A stretch of DNA of 64,000 nucleotides. Origin: Acidobacteriota bacterium. GTDB taxonomy: Bacteria > Acidobacteriota > Terriglobia > Terriglobales > Acidobacteriaceae. Below are positions 28,582 to 37,173 of this stretch, piece after piece. The stretch covers positions 186,001-250,000 of the forward strand of contig JABCZI010000005.1 in NCBI GenBank assembly GCA_013289765.1, in the 5' to 3' direction. How positions within the stretch are numbered: position 1 is the stretch's first letter; every line of letters begins with the position of its first letter. The position numbers and the translations under genes were made by a program. The notes under the pieces were generated by a model that did not search any database, had not been told where the DNA came from, and saw nothing but the letters and a program-made list of their open reading frames with translations.

Positions 28582-29358
28582 TTGTCTGTTGAGTGCACGC
28601 ACGTGAGACTTGGCGTTGAGTTGGCGGGCCTGAGCGACATTGGCTGCCAACGCGAAACCAATGAGGACTCCTACCTTTATTGGGAATCCGCCGACGATCA
28701 GGAGTTCCTCCGGAAGGGGCGCTTAGCCGTCATCGCCGACGGTATGGGCGGACACGAGGGCGGTCAGGAAGCCAGCCGCCTGGCAGTCGAAACCGTTCGC
28801 GAAGTGTATGGCAACGGCTTCAGCGAAAACCCGCAGACAGCCCTGATTGAATCTTTCGCCGCGGCTCATACCCGGATTGTGAATTACGCCGAACAGCATC
28901 CTGCCTTTCAGGGAATGGGAACTACCTGTACGGCCTTTGTGCTAGTCGGCCATCAGCTTTATTTTGCTCATGTCGGCGATAGCCGCCTTTACCTGATTCG
29001 CGATAGCCGCATCTCGCGTCTTACTCGCGATCATTCCTATGTGGGAAGGCTGGTCGAAAGCGGACTGGTTCGCGCCGAAGATGCCGAACGCCATCCCCAG
29101 CGCCATATTCTGACAGCCGCTTTAGGCGCAGGATTGGAAGTCGCGGCCGAGGGAGGCGAACAGGGCATGCTACTGCAAGATGGCGATAATCTGCTGCTTT
29201 GCACCGATGGTCTCTGGGGTGTTGTGGCGGAGGATGAACTGGAACATGCTGTCAGTAAATATGCCCCGGCAGCATGCTGCGCCGCCCTGGTAAAGCTGGC
29301 CCGCGAGCGCGGAGGCCCCGACAATATCACGTTGCAAATTCTCCATATCGGACCCTGA
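28582..29358 (+). CDS. PP2C-family Ser/Thr protein phosphatase
   Basis: 258 residues. TTG start at 28582 with GAGG upstream. The PP2C metal residues are visible in order: GCQRETNEDSYL, VIADGMGGHEGGQEAS, GTTCTAFVLVGHQLYFAHVGDSRLYLIRD, LLLCTDGLWGVV and GGPDNITLQIL. It dephosphorylates Ser/Thr phosphoproteins and commonly opposes Hanks-type kinases, which are not in this window. Cytoplasmic, no signal or membrane segment. The 28271-28581 gap before it holds no other gene that I can support. Confidence 0.93.
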   Translation: MSVECTHVRLGVELAGLSDIGCQRETNEDSYLYWESADDQEFLRKGRLAVIADGMGGHEGGQEASRLAVETVREVYGNGFSENPQTALIESFAAAHTRIVNYAEQHPAFQGMGTTCTAFVLVGHQLYFAHVGDSRLYLIRDSRISRLTRDHSYVGRLVESGLVRAEDAERHPQRHILTAALGAGLEVAAEGGEQGMLLQDGDNLLLCTDGLWGVVAEDELEHAVSKYAPAACCAALVKLARERGGPDNITLQILHIGP

Positions 29359-29536
29359 TCCCGCGAGGCGGATCCGTATTTTCCCGCAGACTTTCCCTCC
29401 GAAACTGCAATCATGTGCACATTCTTCTTTTCCCGGCTCTTCTGAAAGCGCTCGCAAATTGATGGACAAACGGGATTTAGCGAGCATTTTGAAGTGTGAT
29501 CGAAGTGGCACTGCGCTTGCATTGTCCTCAACGTCA

Positions 29537-29565
29537 ATAAAGTCTATTAACACCATAGACTTTAT
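29537..29565. promoter_or_regulatory. Perfect inverted repeat upstream of rrf2-type gene (operator)
   Basis: ATAAAGTCTAT (29537-29547) and ATAGACTTTAT (29555-29565) are exact reverse complements separated by seven bases; the second arm ends 16 bases before the ATG. The dyad overlaps a candidate -10 (TATTAA at 29545, with TTGTCC at 29523 as -35, spacing 16). Position over the promoter of a regulator gene points to autorepression by the Rrf2 protein encoded next. Confidence 0.75.
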
Positions 29566-29581
29566 GGCATAATTGCCACCC

Positions 29582-30082
29582 ATGAAAATTTCTCAAAAGG
29601 GACTCTACGCTTTGCAGGCCATGATGATGCTGGCGCGCCATCATCATCAGGGCGCCATCAAGATCCGCGAAATCGCCTACGAAGAGGATCTTCCGGAAAA
29701 ATTTCTAGAACTCATCCTCCTCGAACTGAAGAATGCGCGCATGGTCGAGAGCGTTCGCGGAGCCAAAGGCGGCTATCAATTGCGCCGCGATCCTGCCGAA
29801 ATCCGGTTGAGCGAGATCATGCGCTTGATCGACGGCCCTCTGGCCCCATTCGCCGACGCTGAGCAACTGCGCGTTCTCATCGACCGCGATTTGCCGCACC
29901 GTTCGCTCTATCAGGTATTTCTCGATGTACGGGATGCGGTGGCGCATATTTTGGATAACACCACCCTGGCCGACCTGATTTCCGGCACTACCCCTCGTGC
30001 TTCGCGGGGAAGACGCGCTGCTAAGAAGAAAGAGAAAGGCAGTGTTCTGCCTATGGTCGTCGGAGGCCACAAAGGTGAGTAA
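29582..30082 (+). CDS. Rrf2-family transcriptional regulator
   Basis: 166 residues from ATG 29582 (an upstream in-frame TTG is less likely). Rrf2 winged helix: MKISQKGLYALQAMMMLARHHHQGAIKIREIAYEEDLPEKFLELILLELKNARMVESVRGAKGGYQL, with the RGxxGGYxL wing at residues 60-67. There is no cysteine at all, so unlike IscR and NsrR it cannot hold an Fe-S cluster; it is closer to CymR-type members that control sulfur genes. C terminus is basic (RGRRAAKKKEKG). First gene of the sulfur module: its stop overlaps the next start by eight bases. Confidence 0.92.
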   Translation: MKISQKGLYALQAMMMLARHHHQGAIKIREIAYEEDLPEKFLELILLELKNARMVESVRGAKGGYQLRRDPAEIRLSEIMRLIDGPLAPFADAEQLRVLIDRDLPHRSLYQVFLDVRDAVAHILDNTTLADLISGTTPRASRGRRAAKKKEKGSVLPMVVGGHKGE

Positions 30083-31085
30083 GAGTGTTCTTGCCAGTTT
30101 TCTCTTGCTATGCAGCGCTGCACTTGCGGCTTCCGCTCAGACTACGATTCGCGTGGGCGCGTTCCCCAATATCACCCATGCTCAGGCCATGGTAGGCAAG
30201 GCAAACGGATGGTTCGACAAAGCGATGGGACCGCAAGTCAAAGTGCAATGGACAAGCTTTAACGCCGGCCCGGCCGCCATCGAGGCGCTGTTTGGCGGTG
30301 CGATCGATATGACCTACGTCGGCCCCAATCCCGCCATTAACGGCTACGTTCGATCGAACGGCGAGGCTCTGCGTGTGGTCGCGGGAGCGGCCAGCGGCGG
30401 CGCTTCGCTTATCGTGCGCAACGACAGCGGCATTCAGAAGCCAGAAGATTTTCACGGCAAGCGTGTGGCTTCGCCTCAGTTTGGAAACACCCAAGACGTG
30501 GCCCTGCGCAATTGGCTGAGGAGTCACGGAATGAAGACCAACGATAAAGGTGGTGACGTTCAGATCGTTCCCATGGCCAATCCCGATCAGCTCACGCTGT
30601 TCCTGAAGAAGGATCTGGATGCTGCGTGGGCTCCCGAACCATGGGCTACTCGGCTGATCCACGATGGCAATGGCCGTCTCTTTATCGATGAACGCAGCCT
30701 GTGGCCGAACGGCCAGTTCGTGATCGGATTATTGGTAGTCAACGCGAAGTTCCTGACGAGCCATCCCGACCTCGTCAAGAACTGGATTCGCGCCCATGTC
30801 GAACTGACGGATTGGATCGACGCGCACCCCAGCAATGCGAAACAGTTCCTGAATCAACAGATCCAGAGTGAGACTGGAAAAGCCCTTCCACCGATTGTCC
30901 TTGATGAAGCATTTGCCCGCATGCAGGTCACCTACGATCCGCTACACTCCGCCCTCTCAACTGCTGCTCAACAGGCCTTCGATGACGGTTTTCTCGGCCG
31001 GCAAATGCCCGACCTATCTCGTCTCTACGACGTGACGCTGCTCAATCAGGTGCTTTCCGAAAAGGGAAGAAAGGCCGTCCAGTGA
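30075..31085 (+). CDS. ABC transporter substrate-binding protein, sulfonate/taurine/nitrate type
   Basis: GTG start at 30075, eight bases before the end of the regulator gene, with GGAGG eight bases upstream; 336 residues. Signal peptide VSKSVLASFLLLCSAALAASAQ. Periplasmic-binding fold of the SsuA/TauA group (type 2): TIRVGAFPNITHAQAMVGKANGWF, GGAIDMTYVGPNPAINGYVR, LIVRNDSGIQKPEDFHGKRVASPQFGNTQDVALRNWL, DAAWAPEPWATRLI. Ligand identity is not determined. Starts the importer made with the next two genes. Confidence 0.88.
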   Translation: MSKSVLASFLLLCSAALAASAQTTIRVGAFPNITHAQAMVGKANGWFDKAMGPQVKVQWTSFNAGPAAIEALFGGAIDMTYVGPNPAINGYVRSNGEALRVVAGAASGGASLIVRNDSGIQKPEDFHGKRVASPQFGNTQDVALRNWLRSHGMKTNDKGGDVQIVPMANPDQLTLFLKKDLDAAWAPEPWATRLIHDGNGRLFIDERSLWPNGQFVIGLLVVNAKFLTSHPDLVKNWIRAHVELTDWIDAHPSNAKQFLNQQIQSETGKALPPIVLDEAFARMQVTYDPLHSALSTAAQQAFDDGFLGRQMPDLSRLYDVTLLNQVLSEKGRKAVQ

Positions 31086-32038
31086 GTACGAACTCGCAGA
31101 ATTTGGCCGCACCGCTCCCCATTCCAATCGACTCCAGCGTTCCCGCACGCGTCCGCGGCGCGCGGGTAAACTCCGGGCGGACAAGGCTTCTTCGCCCCTT
31201 CGCGGGAGTTTCCACCGAAGTCGCCAAAGTTGCCTTGAGCGACATCTGCTTGAGTTACCGCACCGAGCGCGGTGAGCGGCTGCTTGCCCTTGACAACATC
31301 AATCTGCAGGTAAGAGCTGGCGAGTTTCTGTGCATCGTCGGGCCCTCCGGTTGCGGCAAGTCAACTTTGCTTCATTTGATCGCGGGCTTGCACCAGCAGA
31401 CTTCGGGACAGATTCTTGTGGACGGCAACCGCGTCCAGGGACCAGGCACGGACCGCCTTCTGATCTTCCAGGAGCTTGGCCTTTTTCCCTGGCTGACGGT
31501 CGGCCAGAACGTCGAATTCGGCATGAAGATGAAGGGCCTTTGCAAGGCCGAAAGGGAAGAGAATACCCAATATTATCTTCGCCTGGTGCATCTCTTGCAG
31601 TTCAAAGACAGCTATACGCATCAGCTTTCCGGAGGCATGCGGCAGCGCGTGGCGCTGGCGCGCGCCCTGGCGACCGAACCGGACGTCCTATTGATGGACG
31701 AGCCCTTTGCCGCTCTGGACGCCCAGACTCGCGATCTCTTGCACGACGAGTTGGAACGCATCTGGGCCGAGACTGGACGCACCATCATTTTTGTTACGCA
31801 CAACGTGCGCGAAGCGATTCGCCTTGGCGATCGCGTCGCTTTGTTGACATTTCGCCCCGGACGCGTGAAACGCGAATTTCCGGTGAGTCTGCCTCGACCT
31901 CGGTCCCTGGAAGATGTTCACGTCGCACACGCGGCTCGCGAGATTCTGCATGAGTTGCGCGAAGAAATTAACCGCTCCCTCGAAGTGGAATACAACGTGG
32001 GCGTGAAGCCGCACGTAACCATAGGAGCGGATCAATAA
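31082..32038 (+). CDS. ABC transporter ATP-binding protein, SsuB/TauB type
   Basis: GTG start at 31082 overlaps the preceding stop. 318 residues. An unusual ~45-residue Pro/Ala/Ser-rich N-terminal extension precedes the ATPase: Walker A GPSGCGKST (87-95), Q-loop LIFQELGLFPWLTV, signature LSGGMRQRVALARAL, Walker B VLLMDEPFAALD, and the switch His in TIIFVTHNVREAIRLGDRV. The C-terminal part after it matches the nitrate/sulfonate-type ATPases. Energises the importer. Confidence 0.93.
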   Translation: MSTNSQNLAAPLPIPIDSSVPARVRGARVNSGRTRLLRPFAGVSTEVAKVALSDICLSYRTERGERLLALDNINLQVRAGEFLCIVGPSGCGKSTLLHLIAGLHQQTSGQILVDGNRVQGPGTDRLLIFQELGLFPWLTVGQNVEFGMKMKGLCKAEREENTQYYLRLVHLLQFKDSYTHQLSGGMRQRVALARALATEPDVLLMDEPFAALDAQTRDLLHDELERIWAETGRTIIFVTHNVREAIRLGDRVALLTFRPGRVKREFPVSLPRPRSLEDVHVAHAAREILHELREEINRSLEVEYNVGVKPHVTIGADQ

Positions 32039-32799
32039 TGAAGCGCGCCGCTCGCTTGATCGTTTTCTATGCGGGATTGCTTGGCTTGTGGAGTCTACTG
32101 GCCCAGTTGAAGCTCTGGCCCCCGTACCTGTTCCCCAAGCCGTGGGGCGTCGCCCAGGCTCTGTACGTTGGCTTTCAGGATCACAGCCTCGTAATCGCGA
32201 TCGCGGTGAGCATGCGTCGCGTATTGATCGGCTATGCGATTTCTGTCGTGCTCGGCATGGTGCTTGGTCTAGGCGTGGCCAGCAGCAAATTTCTTGAAGA
32301 AACTATGGGCGGGTTGCTGGTAAGCCTGCAAAGCCTGCCCAGCATCTGCTGGTGGCCCTTGGCGCTGCTCTGGTTTGGCCTCAGCCAGAATGCGATTCTT
32401 TTCGTCGTCATCATGGGATCGCTTCTGTCGGTGACTCTCGCCATGGAAGATGGCCGCAAGCAGATGCCGAAAATCTACAGCATGGCGGGACGCAACCTCG
32501 GCGCCACTGGATTTCAATTGTTCCTGCACGTTCTGTTGCCCGCAAGCCTCCCCTTCGTCGTCTCCGGCTTGAAGCAAGGATGGGCATTCGCCTGGCGCTC
32601 CCTGATCACCGCGGAAATGCTTTATTTGAGTCTCGGCCTGGGGCAGGTGCTGATGATGGGCCGCGACTTGAATGATATGAGCGCAGTCATTGCGGTCATG
32701 ATCCTGATTGTTGCGATAGGGTATGTAATCGATGGCATCGTTTTCAAGTCGATCGAACGCCATTTGCAGCGCAAGTGGGGATTGATGCCCTCGGTATAA
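32038..32799 (+). CDS. ABC transporter permease, SsuC/TauC type
   Basis: 253 residues, ATG overlapping the preceding TAA (TAATG). Six predicted transmembrane segments with the cytoplasmic EAA-like loop, here EDGRKQMPKIYSMAGRNLGATGFQLFLHVLLPASLPFVVSG. BPD_transp_1 family. Forms the channel of the sulfonate/nitrate/taurine-type importer with the two upstream products. Confidence 0.92.
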   Translation: MKRAARLIVFYAGLLGLWSLLAQLKLWPPYLFPKPWGVAQALYVGFQDHSLVIAIAVSMRRVLIGYAISVVLGMVLGLGVASSKFLEETMGGLLVSLQSLPSICWWPLALLWFGLSQNAILFVVIMGSLLSVTLAMEDGRKQMPKIYSMAGRNLGATGFQLFLHVLLPASLPFVVSGLKQGWAFAWRSLITAEMLYLSLGLGQVLMMGRDLNDMSAVIAVMILIVAIGYVIDGIVFKSIERHLQRKWGLMPSV

Positions 32800-33022
32800 A
32801 CTGCGCCGCCAAGAATTTCCCCCAGTTTTTAAATTGAAGGTAAGGGAGACAACCATTACTGAATCTCTACTAAGTCGATTGTAATAATAGTGACCGCTTC
32901 ATCGCTCAGCACTAACGGAAATTGATTTCAAAAGGAAGGGCGGGAGTTGCGATCGCAATTCGAACGTTTTGAAAGTTTTAAACCAATCGCTTCGCAAACT
33001 AAAAGGAGAGGATTTAATTTTC

Positions 33023-34858
33023 ATGAAACCACCAACGAAAGCATTGTTCACTGCTCTGACGCTGGCCGCAATTTCTGCCGGCAGTTGGGCACAAACCACG
33101 GCGACGCCTGCAGCGAACAACGACAAGGCTGAAGCCAACTCAGTGACGCAGCCGGCTGTGACGGCTGCCGACGTCCAGGCATTGAAAGATGCCCTCGCCG
33201 CACAGCAGCAGCAGATTCAGGCGCTGCAGGACGAATTGCACCACAAGAATCAAGCTACCCAGACGGATGCGACGCTGGAGAAGAACTCCGCAGATCTGAA
33301 ATCCGTGAACACTACAGCAGCGAACCAGGCCACGGTGAAAAATGCTGTGCTGTCGTTGCAGGATTCACCCCAGGCCTCGACCCCGGATCCATCGCAGACC
33401 TATGACAAGCGGATGGAGGGTCCGCTGACCATCCACTTCAGAGGCATCAACATTACGCCGGGCGGATACGCTGCTGCTGAAACTGTCCGGCGTTCCAGGG
33501 CACTGGCCGCGGATGTCTCTACTCCGTTCAATTCTCTAACCATGCCGGGCGCCCCGCAAAGCTCAGCGTCGGAATTTTACGGAACCGGACGCCAGTCTAA
33601 GATCACTACCTTTGTCGATGGCCGTATGAAAAATGTCGACCTTTCCAGCTACGTCTCAGCCGACTTTCTTTCCGCCGGCGTTACTTCCACCTCGACGTCA
33701 ACCAATAGTTACACGCTTCGTCTTCGTCAGGCGTGGGGCCAAGTCAAGTTTGACAATGGCTGGAGCTTCGTCGGCGGCCAGGTATGGAGCCTGGCGACCG
33801 AAAATGGAGCTGGAATCGCCCCTGACGACGACCTCGGCAGAACCAACGACGCTCGGCCAAAGACCATCGACTCGACCTATAACGTCGGCTTTGTTTTCGC
33901 CCGCCAGTATGGAATCCGCATAGCGAAAGCCTTCGGCGACAAGGTTGCGTTTGCCGTGGCCTTGGAAAACGCGCAGGGCACGCTTACCACCCACAACAAC
34001 GGAAACAATTTCCTGCTGGGCGAGGCAGGCGCAAGCAACAACTACAACACAACTGCGACTTACAGCTTCAATCCTTCGCCCGACCTCATCGCGAAAGTTG
34101 TCTTTGATCCCGGCTTCGGCCACTATGAAGTCTTCGGTCTGTATGATCGCTTCCGCGACCGCGTCTATCCCTGCGGTGAGGTAGCCACCACTACCAGCCT
34201 TTGCGGCGGCAGTACCGTTGCCGGTCCTAATGCAATTGGAAGTTACAATGCTTCCAAGGACGGAGGTGGCGTGGGCGCAAGCGCACGCTGGGCTTTCGCT
34301 AATAAACACCTGGTTTTCGGTCTGAAGGGTTTTGACGGTAGTGGAATTGGACGCTATGCAGCAGGCGGACTGTCGGATGTCGCCGTTAACGGCAACGGCA
34401 CACTTCACTTACTCAAAAATTTCGAAGGCCTGAGCACCCTCGAGTTTCACACCAGGAAACTCGATATCTACAGCTACGCTGGAGTCGAATACGCCGGCCG
34501 CGCTGTAAGTTTCGACCCGTTACAAGCAACCAGCAAAACCAAAGGCCAGGTTGGTTACGGAGCTCGGCTCTTCAACAATTCTGGTTGCTATACGGAATTG
34601 CCGCCCACGGTGAACACCGGGTTCACGCCTAGCAGCCTCTCCAATTGCACGGCAGACACCCGCGCGCTAATCGAGGGAACCCTCGGCTTCTGGTATCGCT
34701 TCTACGCCGGGCCTCGCGGCAGGTTCCAGTTCGGCAGTCAGTACTCCTATGTAACCCGGCAAACTTGGTCAGGCATTGCGCCGGCCGGAGCTCCTTCGGG
34801 TGCACCGGAAGGCGTCGACAATATGATCTTCACTTCATTCCGCTATCTCTTGCCGTAA
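33023..34858 (+). CDS. Outer-membrane porin with N-terminal coiled coil
   Basis: Start ATG 33023 with AAGGAGAGG upstream gives a signal peptide (MKPPTKALFTALTLAAISAGSWAQ) followed by VTAADVQALKDALAAQQQQIQALQDEL, a coiled coil shared with the protein at 1-394. 611 residues. From about residue 110 beta strands with alternating aromatic residues follow: LTIHFRGINITPGGYAAAETV, SSYVSADFLSAG, SYTLRLRQAWGQVKFDNGWSFVGGQVWSL. The end SQYSYVTRQTW..MIFTSFRYLLP is barrel-like. No database family is certain. Follows the ABC permease by 220 bases; outer-membrane uptake of the same substrate is likely. Confidence 0.7.
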   Translation: MKPPTKALFTALTLAAISAGSWAQTTATPAANNDKAEANSVTQPAVTAADVQALKDALAAQQQQIQALQDELHHKNQATQTDATLEKNSADLKSVNTTAANQATVKNAVLSLQDSPQASTPDPSQTYDKRMEGPLTIHFRGINITPGGYAAAETVRRSRALAADVSTPFNSLTMPGAPQSSASEFYGTGRQSKITTFVDGRMKNVDLSSYVSADFLSAGVTSTSTSTNSYTLRLRQAWGQVKFDNGWSFVGGQVWSLATENGAGIAPDDDLGRTNDARPKTIDSTYNVGFVFARQYGIRIAKAFGDKVAFAVALENAQGTLTTHNNGNNFLLGEAGASNNYNTTATYSFNPSPDLIAKVVFDPGFGHYEVFGLYDRFRDRVYPCGEVATTTSLCGGSTVAGPNAIGSYNASKDGGGVGASARWAFANKHLVFGLKGFDGSGIGRYAAGGLSDVAVNGNGTLHLLKNFEGLSTLEFHTRKLDIYSYAGVEYAGRAVSFDPLQATSKTKGQVGYGARLFNNSGCYTELPPTVNTGFTPSSLSNCTADTRALIEGTLGFWYRFYAGPRGRFQFGSQYSYVTRQTWSGIAPAGAPSGAPEGVDNMIFTSFRYLLP

Positions 34859-34872
34859 GACGAGGACGGTCC

Positions 34873-34989
34873 CGCGTCAGCTTTTGACGCGGCCCACCAC
34901 GTTGTACGGGGATTTAGTTTTCTGAGGGCATCATCCTTCAGAATCGTCACCGGCCCGGTTTTGGCTCACTCTCCTTTTCCGGGCCGGTG
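34873..34989 (+). terminator. Two hairpins downstream of porin, terminator candidates
   Basis: CGCGTCA/TGACGCG (34873-34891, loop GCTTT) begins 15 bases after the porin stop. A larger hairpin with exact 11-base arms CACCGGCCCGG/CCGGGCCGGTG lies at 34948-34958 and 34979-34989. Neither has a run of T behind it, so they could be Rho-dependent stops, stability elements or an attenuator for the molybdoenzyme gene. Confidence 0.45.
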
Positions 34990-35052
34990 GTGTTAACTTA
35001 ATCTACGCAAGCCGCGACGCGGCGGAAGAATAAGCCTATCGAGGTGCGATCC

Positions 35053-36219
35053 ATGAACTCCCGACGCTACTTCCTCAAAAAAATCTCTGCCGCCGCCCTC
35101 GCTGCCACGGCCGCACCAAAATTATTGTCCTGGGCGCTTCCACAACCACAAGCGGTCGATTTCCCCGGCGAAGACGGGATGATTCTTCGCTCCTACCGGT
35201 TTGTCGATCTCGAAAGTCCGGTCGAGTATTTCAATACATGGCTCACGCCGGTGCCGCATTTTTTCGTGCGCAATCACATGCACGAGCCCAGCGAACTCGA
35301 TCCTGCGGATTGGCGTCTCTCGGTGGGCGGAGAAGTTGAGAAACCGTTCACTCTGACCCTTGCTGAACTTTCAAAGCTTGAAACACACTCGGTCGTAAAT
35401 ACCCTGGAGTGTGCCGGCAACGGCCGCAGCTTGCATCGCCCTCAGGTCCCCGGCATTCAGTGGGGAAAGGGTGCAGTGGGTACTGCGCAATTCTCTGGTC
35501 CTCGCCTGCGCGAACTCTTGCAGCGCGCCGGAGTAAAGTCCACGGGCAAGCATGTCATGTTCCGCGGCCTCGATGAGGTTCCCAGCAAAGTCCCTCCCTT
35601 CATTCGCAGCATCCTGATCGAAAAAGCTCTTGACGCCGATACGCTGATCGCGACGCACATGAATGGATCTCCACTCGCCAAGCATCACGGCTTTCCCGCG
35701 CGTGCTCTTGTCCCCGGCTGGATTGGCGCGGCCTCCTGTAAGTGGATTACTGAAATCAAAGTGCTCGATCAAGAATTTGCCGGCAACTTTATGAGCCCCG
35801 CTTACCGTCTGCCCAACGAACCTGTGAAGCCGGGCGATACCGTGAAGCCTGAAGAAACGCATCCCGTCACTGCGCTAAGCGTGAAGTCGGTAATCTCTGG
35901 GCCGAGCGAGGCCGCGCGTCTTAAGCCAGGCAAGATCGCGATCCACGGCGTGGCTTGGGCGGGAGAAGCCGAAATTGCGAGGGTCGAAATCTCTATAGAT
36001 GGCGGCGCCACCTGGAATCCTGCAACGCTCAGCCACGAACAATCGCGCTACGCCTGGCGCTTATGGTCTTACGATTGGAAAAGTGCCAGGAGCGGCGACC
36101 ATACCATCATGTCGCGAGCCACCGACACTCAGGGCCGCACGCAGCCTTTGACGCCAGTCTGGAACCCTAGTGGTTATCTCTACGACGCCGTCGATCAGGT
36201 GAACATCCATGTCGCATAA
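35053..36219 (+). CDS. Sulfite oxidase-like molybdopterin enzyme, Tat-exported
   Basis: Start ATG 35053 (GAGG eight bases before) gives 388 residues. The N terminus MNSRRYFLKKISAAALAATA is a twin-arginine signal (SRRYFLK). Moco domain: PHFFVRNHMHEP, then SVVNTLECAGNGRSLHRP with the molybdenum-ligand Cys120, RLRELLQRAG, HHGFPARALVPGWIGAASCKWI. A C-terminal Mo-co dimerisation domain has KIAIHGVAWAGEAEIARVEISIDGGATW. This is the SorA/SoxC/YedY-like family. With the following cytochrome it would oxidise sulfite in the periplasm. Substrate is inferred from family and the sulfonate-type importer upstream. Confidence 0.88.
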   Translation: MNSRRYFLKKISAAALAATAAPKLLSWALPQPQAVDFPGEDGMILRSYRFVDLESPVEYFNTWLTPVPHFFVRNHMHEPSELDPADWRLSVGGEVEKPFTLTLAELSKLETHSVVNTLECAGNGRSLHRPQVPGIQWGKGAVGTAQFSGPRLRELLQRAGVKSTGKHVMFRGLDEVPSKVPPFIRSILIEKALDADTLIATHMNGSPLAKHHGFPARALVPGWIGAASCKWITEIKVLDQEFAGNFMSPAYRLPNEPVKPGDTVKPEETHPVTALSVKSVISGPSEAARLKPGKIAIHGVAWAGEAEIARVEISIDGGATWNPATLSHEQSRYAWRLWSYDWKSARSGDHTIMSRATDTQGRTQPLTPVWNPSGYLYDAVDQVNIHVA

Positions 36220-36754
36220 GATTTTTCCCGACGCATTCCGCAAAATAGTTAAGGCGTGCAGCAACGTGGAAATAGTTAAGGCGTGCAGCAACGTGGAAGA
36301 GCGGCGCTTCAGCGCCGCGTCAAACGTTCTGGATGATGTGGGCTTCAGCCCCGGTCGTAGGTGTTCGGTGCAACCTTTTCGGCAACCTGCAAGAAGAGTT
36401 CTAACAGGAGCGCTCTTTGCCATCGCCCTGCTAACGCTGTCGGTCTTCTCGCCATTCTCGGCGCGAGCCCAGAAACCTGTCCAGGCCACAGTCACCGCCG
36501 CTCTGCCTGAGGGGCCCATGCAAGCAAAGGCCACCACTGCCTGCCTGGAATGTCACGAAGCACGCATCATCCTGCAGCAGCGTCTCACCAAAGCCGCATG
36601 GACGAAAGAAGTAGACAAGATGACAAAATGGGGCGCGGTCGTAGATCCCGCGGACCGCGACGCGCTAATCGATTATCTGAGCTCGAACTTCAGCCCGGAC
36701 AAGCCCGCCTACCAGCCGCAGAGAACGGCTAACGCCGGGAAGGTGTCAAAATAA
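36209..36754 (+). CDS. Single-heme cytochrome c, probable electron acceptor of the molybdoenzyme
   Basis: ATG 36209 overlaps the molybdoenzyme gene by 11 bases and has AGGTGA upstream. A CLECH heme motif is at residues 112-116, followed by RLTKAAWTKEVDKMTKWGAVVDPADRDALIDYLSSNF, whose Met and helical pattern match the small SorB-type cytochromes. A signal peptide (about residues 63-88, RRVLTGALFAIALLTLSVF...SARAQ) starts late because the preceding 50-60 codons consist of a 27-base tandem repeat and a hairpin repeat. A GTG at 36368 with AGGTG upstream could be the working start. Stop 36754. Confidence 0.75.
   Translation: MSHKIFPDAFRKIVKACSNVEIVKACSNVEERRFSAASNVLDDVGFSPGRRCSVQPFRQPARRVLTGALFAIALLTLSVFSPFSARAQKPVQATVTAALPEGPMQAKATTACLECHEARIILQQRLTKAAWTKEVDKMTKWGAVVDPADRDALIDYLSSNFSPDKPAYQPQRTANAGKVSK
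36244..36297 (+). repeat. 27-bp tandem repeat, two copies, in coding frame
   Basis: Two exact copies of a 27-base unit, 36244-36270 and 36271-36297, encode the repeat IVKACSNVE. The unit length is nine codons, so the frame of the cytochrome gene is kept. The second copy runs directly into the hairpin repeat. Confidence 0.95.
36291..36354 (+). repeat. Interspersed double-hairpin repeat, copy A
   Basis: The element contains two hairpins, GCGGCGCTTCAGCGCCGC at 36301-36318 and GGGCTTCAGCCCC near 36340-36352, joined by a variable spacer. The first 30 bases and last 17 bases match the reverse complement of copy B at 40508-40570. It resembles REP-type non-autonomous repeats. Here it lies in the 5' part of the cytochrome frame. 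Confidence 0.85.
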
Positions 36755-37173
36755 TTTGTGCCGGAGAAAAAGCGAAAAAAGAAAACGAAAAAGCAAAGCG
36801 CTACCGACCAAATGTCCGTCCTGCAGACATTACGGCAGCGCTGCCCTTTTATTCACTAAATTCCGATGCCAGAAGTATAGAAAACGTTGTTGCCCCAGTT
36901 CCAGTGCATTGTTGGATACTGGCAAGCTACCGAAGTTCTCGCACCCGCTCTGAGCCGCTCCGCCACAACCTTGCCAGGCGATGACTTGAGATGGACCGAA
37001 TCAGGGACGACCTACCCCGGAGCGCTTGGCGGCCTGCTTTTGCTTGACGGCTTCCAGCCGTCCGTAACCGTCCTGGAGTGTTCGGCTTAGAGGGATATGT
37101 ACATACACTGTAATCCGTACACAATTGGCCGCACAAATGTTCCTGCCGGAACATTCAGTCGATAGTCTGCCTC
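36755..37173. other. Intergenic interval, no gene supported
   Basis: About 420 bases between the converging cytochrome and lysS genes. It contains a lysine-rich, low-complexity stretch after the cytochrome stop and hairpin GACGGCT/AGCCGTC at 37046-37062 without a T run. The plus-strand frames have no ribosome site or plausible protein character. Confidence 0.5.

Noticed and set aside
36834..36845. GGCAGCGCTGCC followed by CTTTTAT as terminator after the cytochrome
   Set aside because: Stem is only about four pairs once a loop is allowed.
37046..37062. Hairpin GACGGCT/AGCCGTC as lysS terminator
   Set aside because: No T run follows on either strand.
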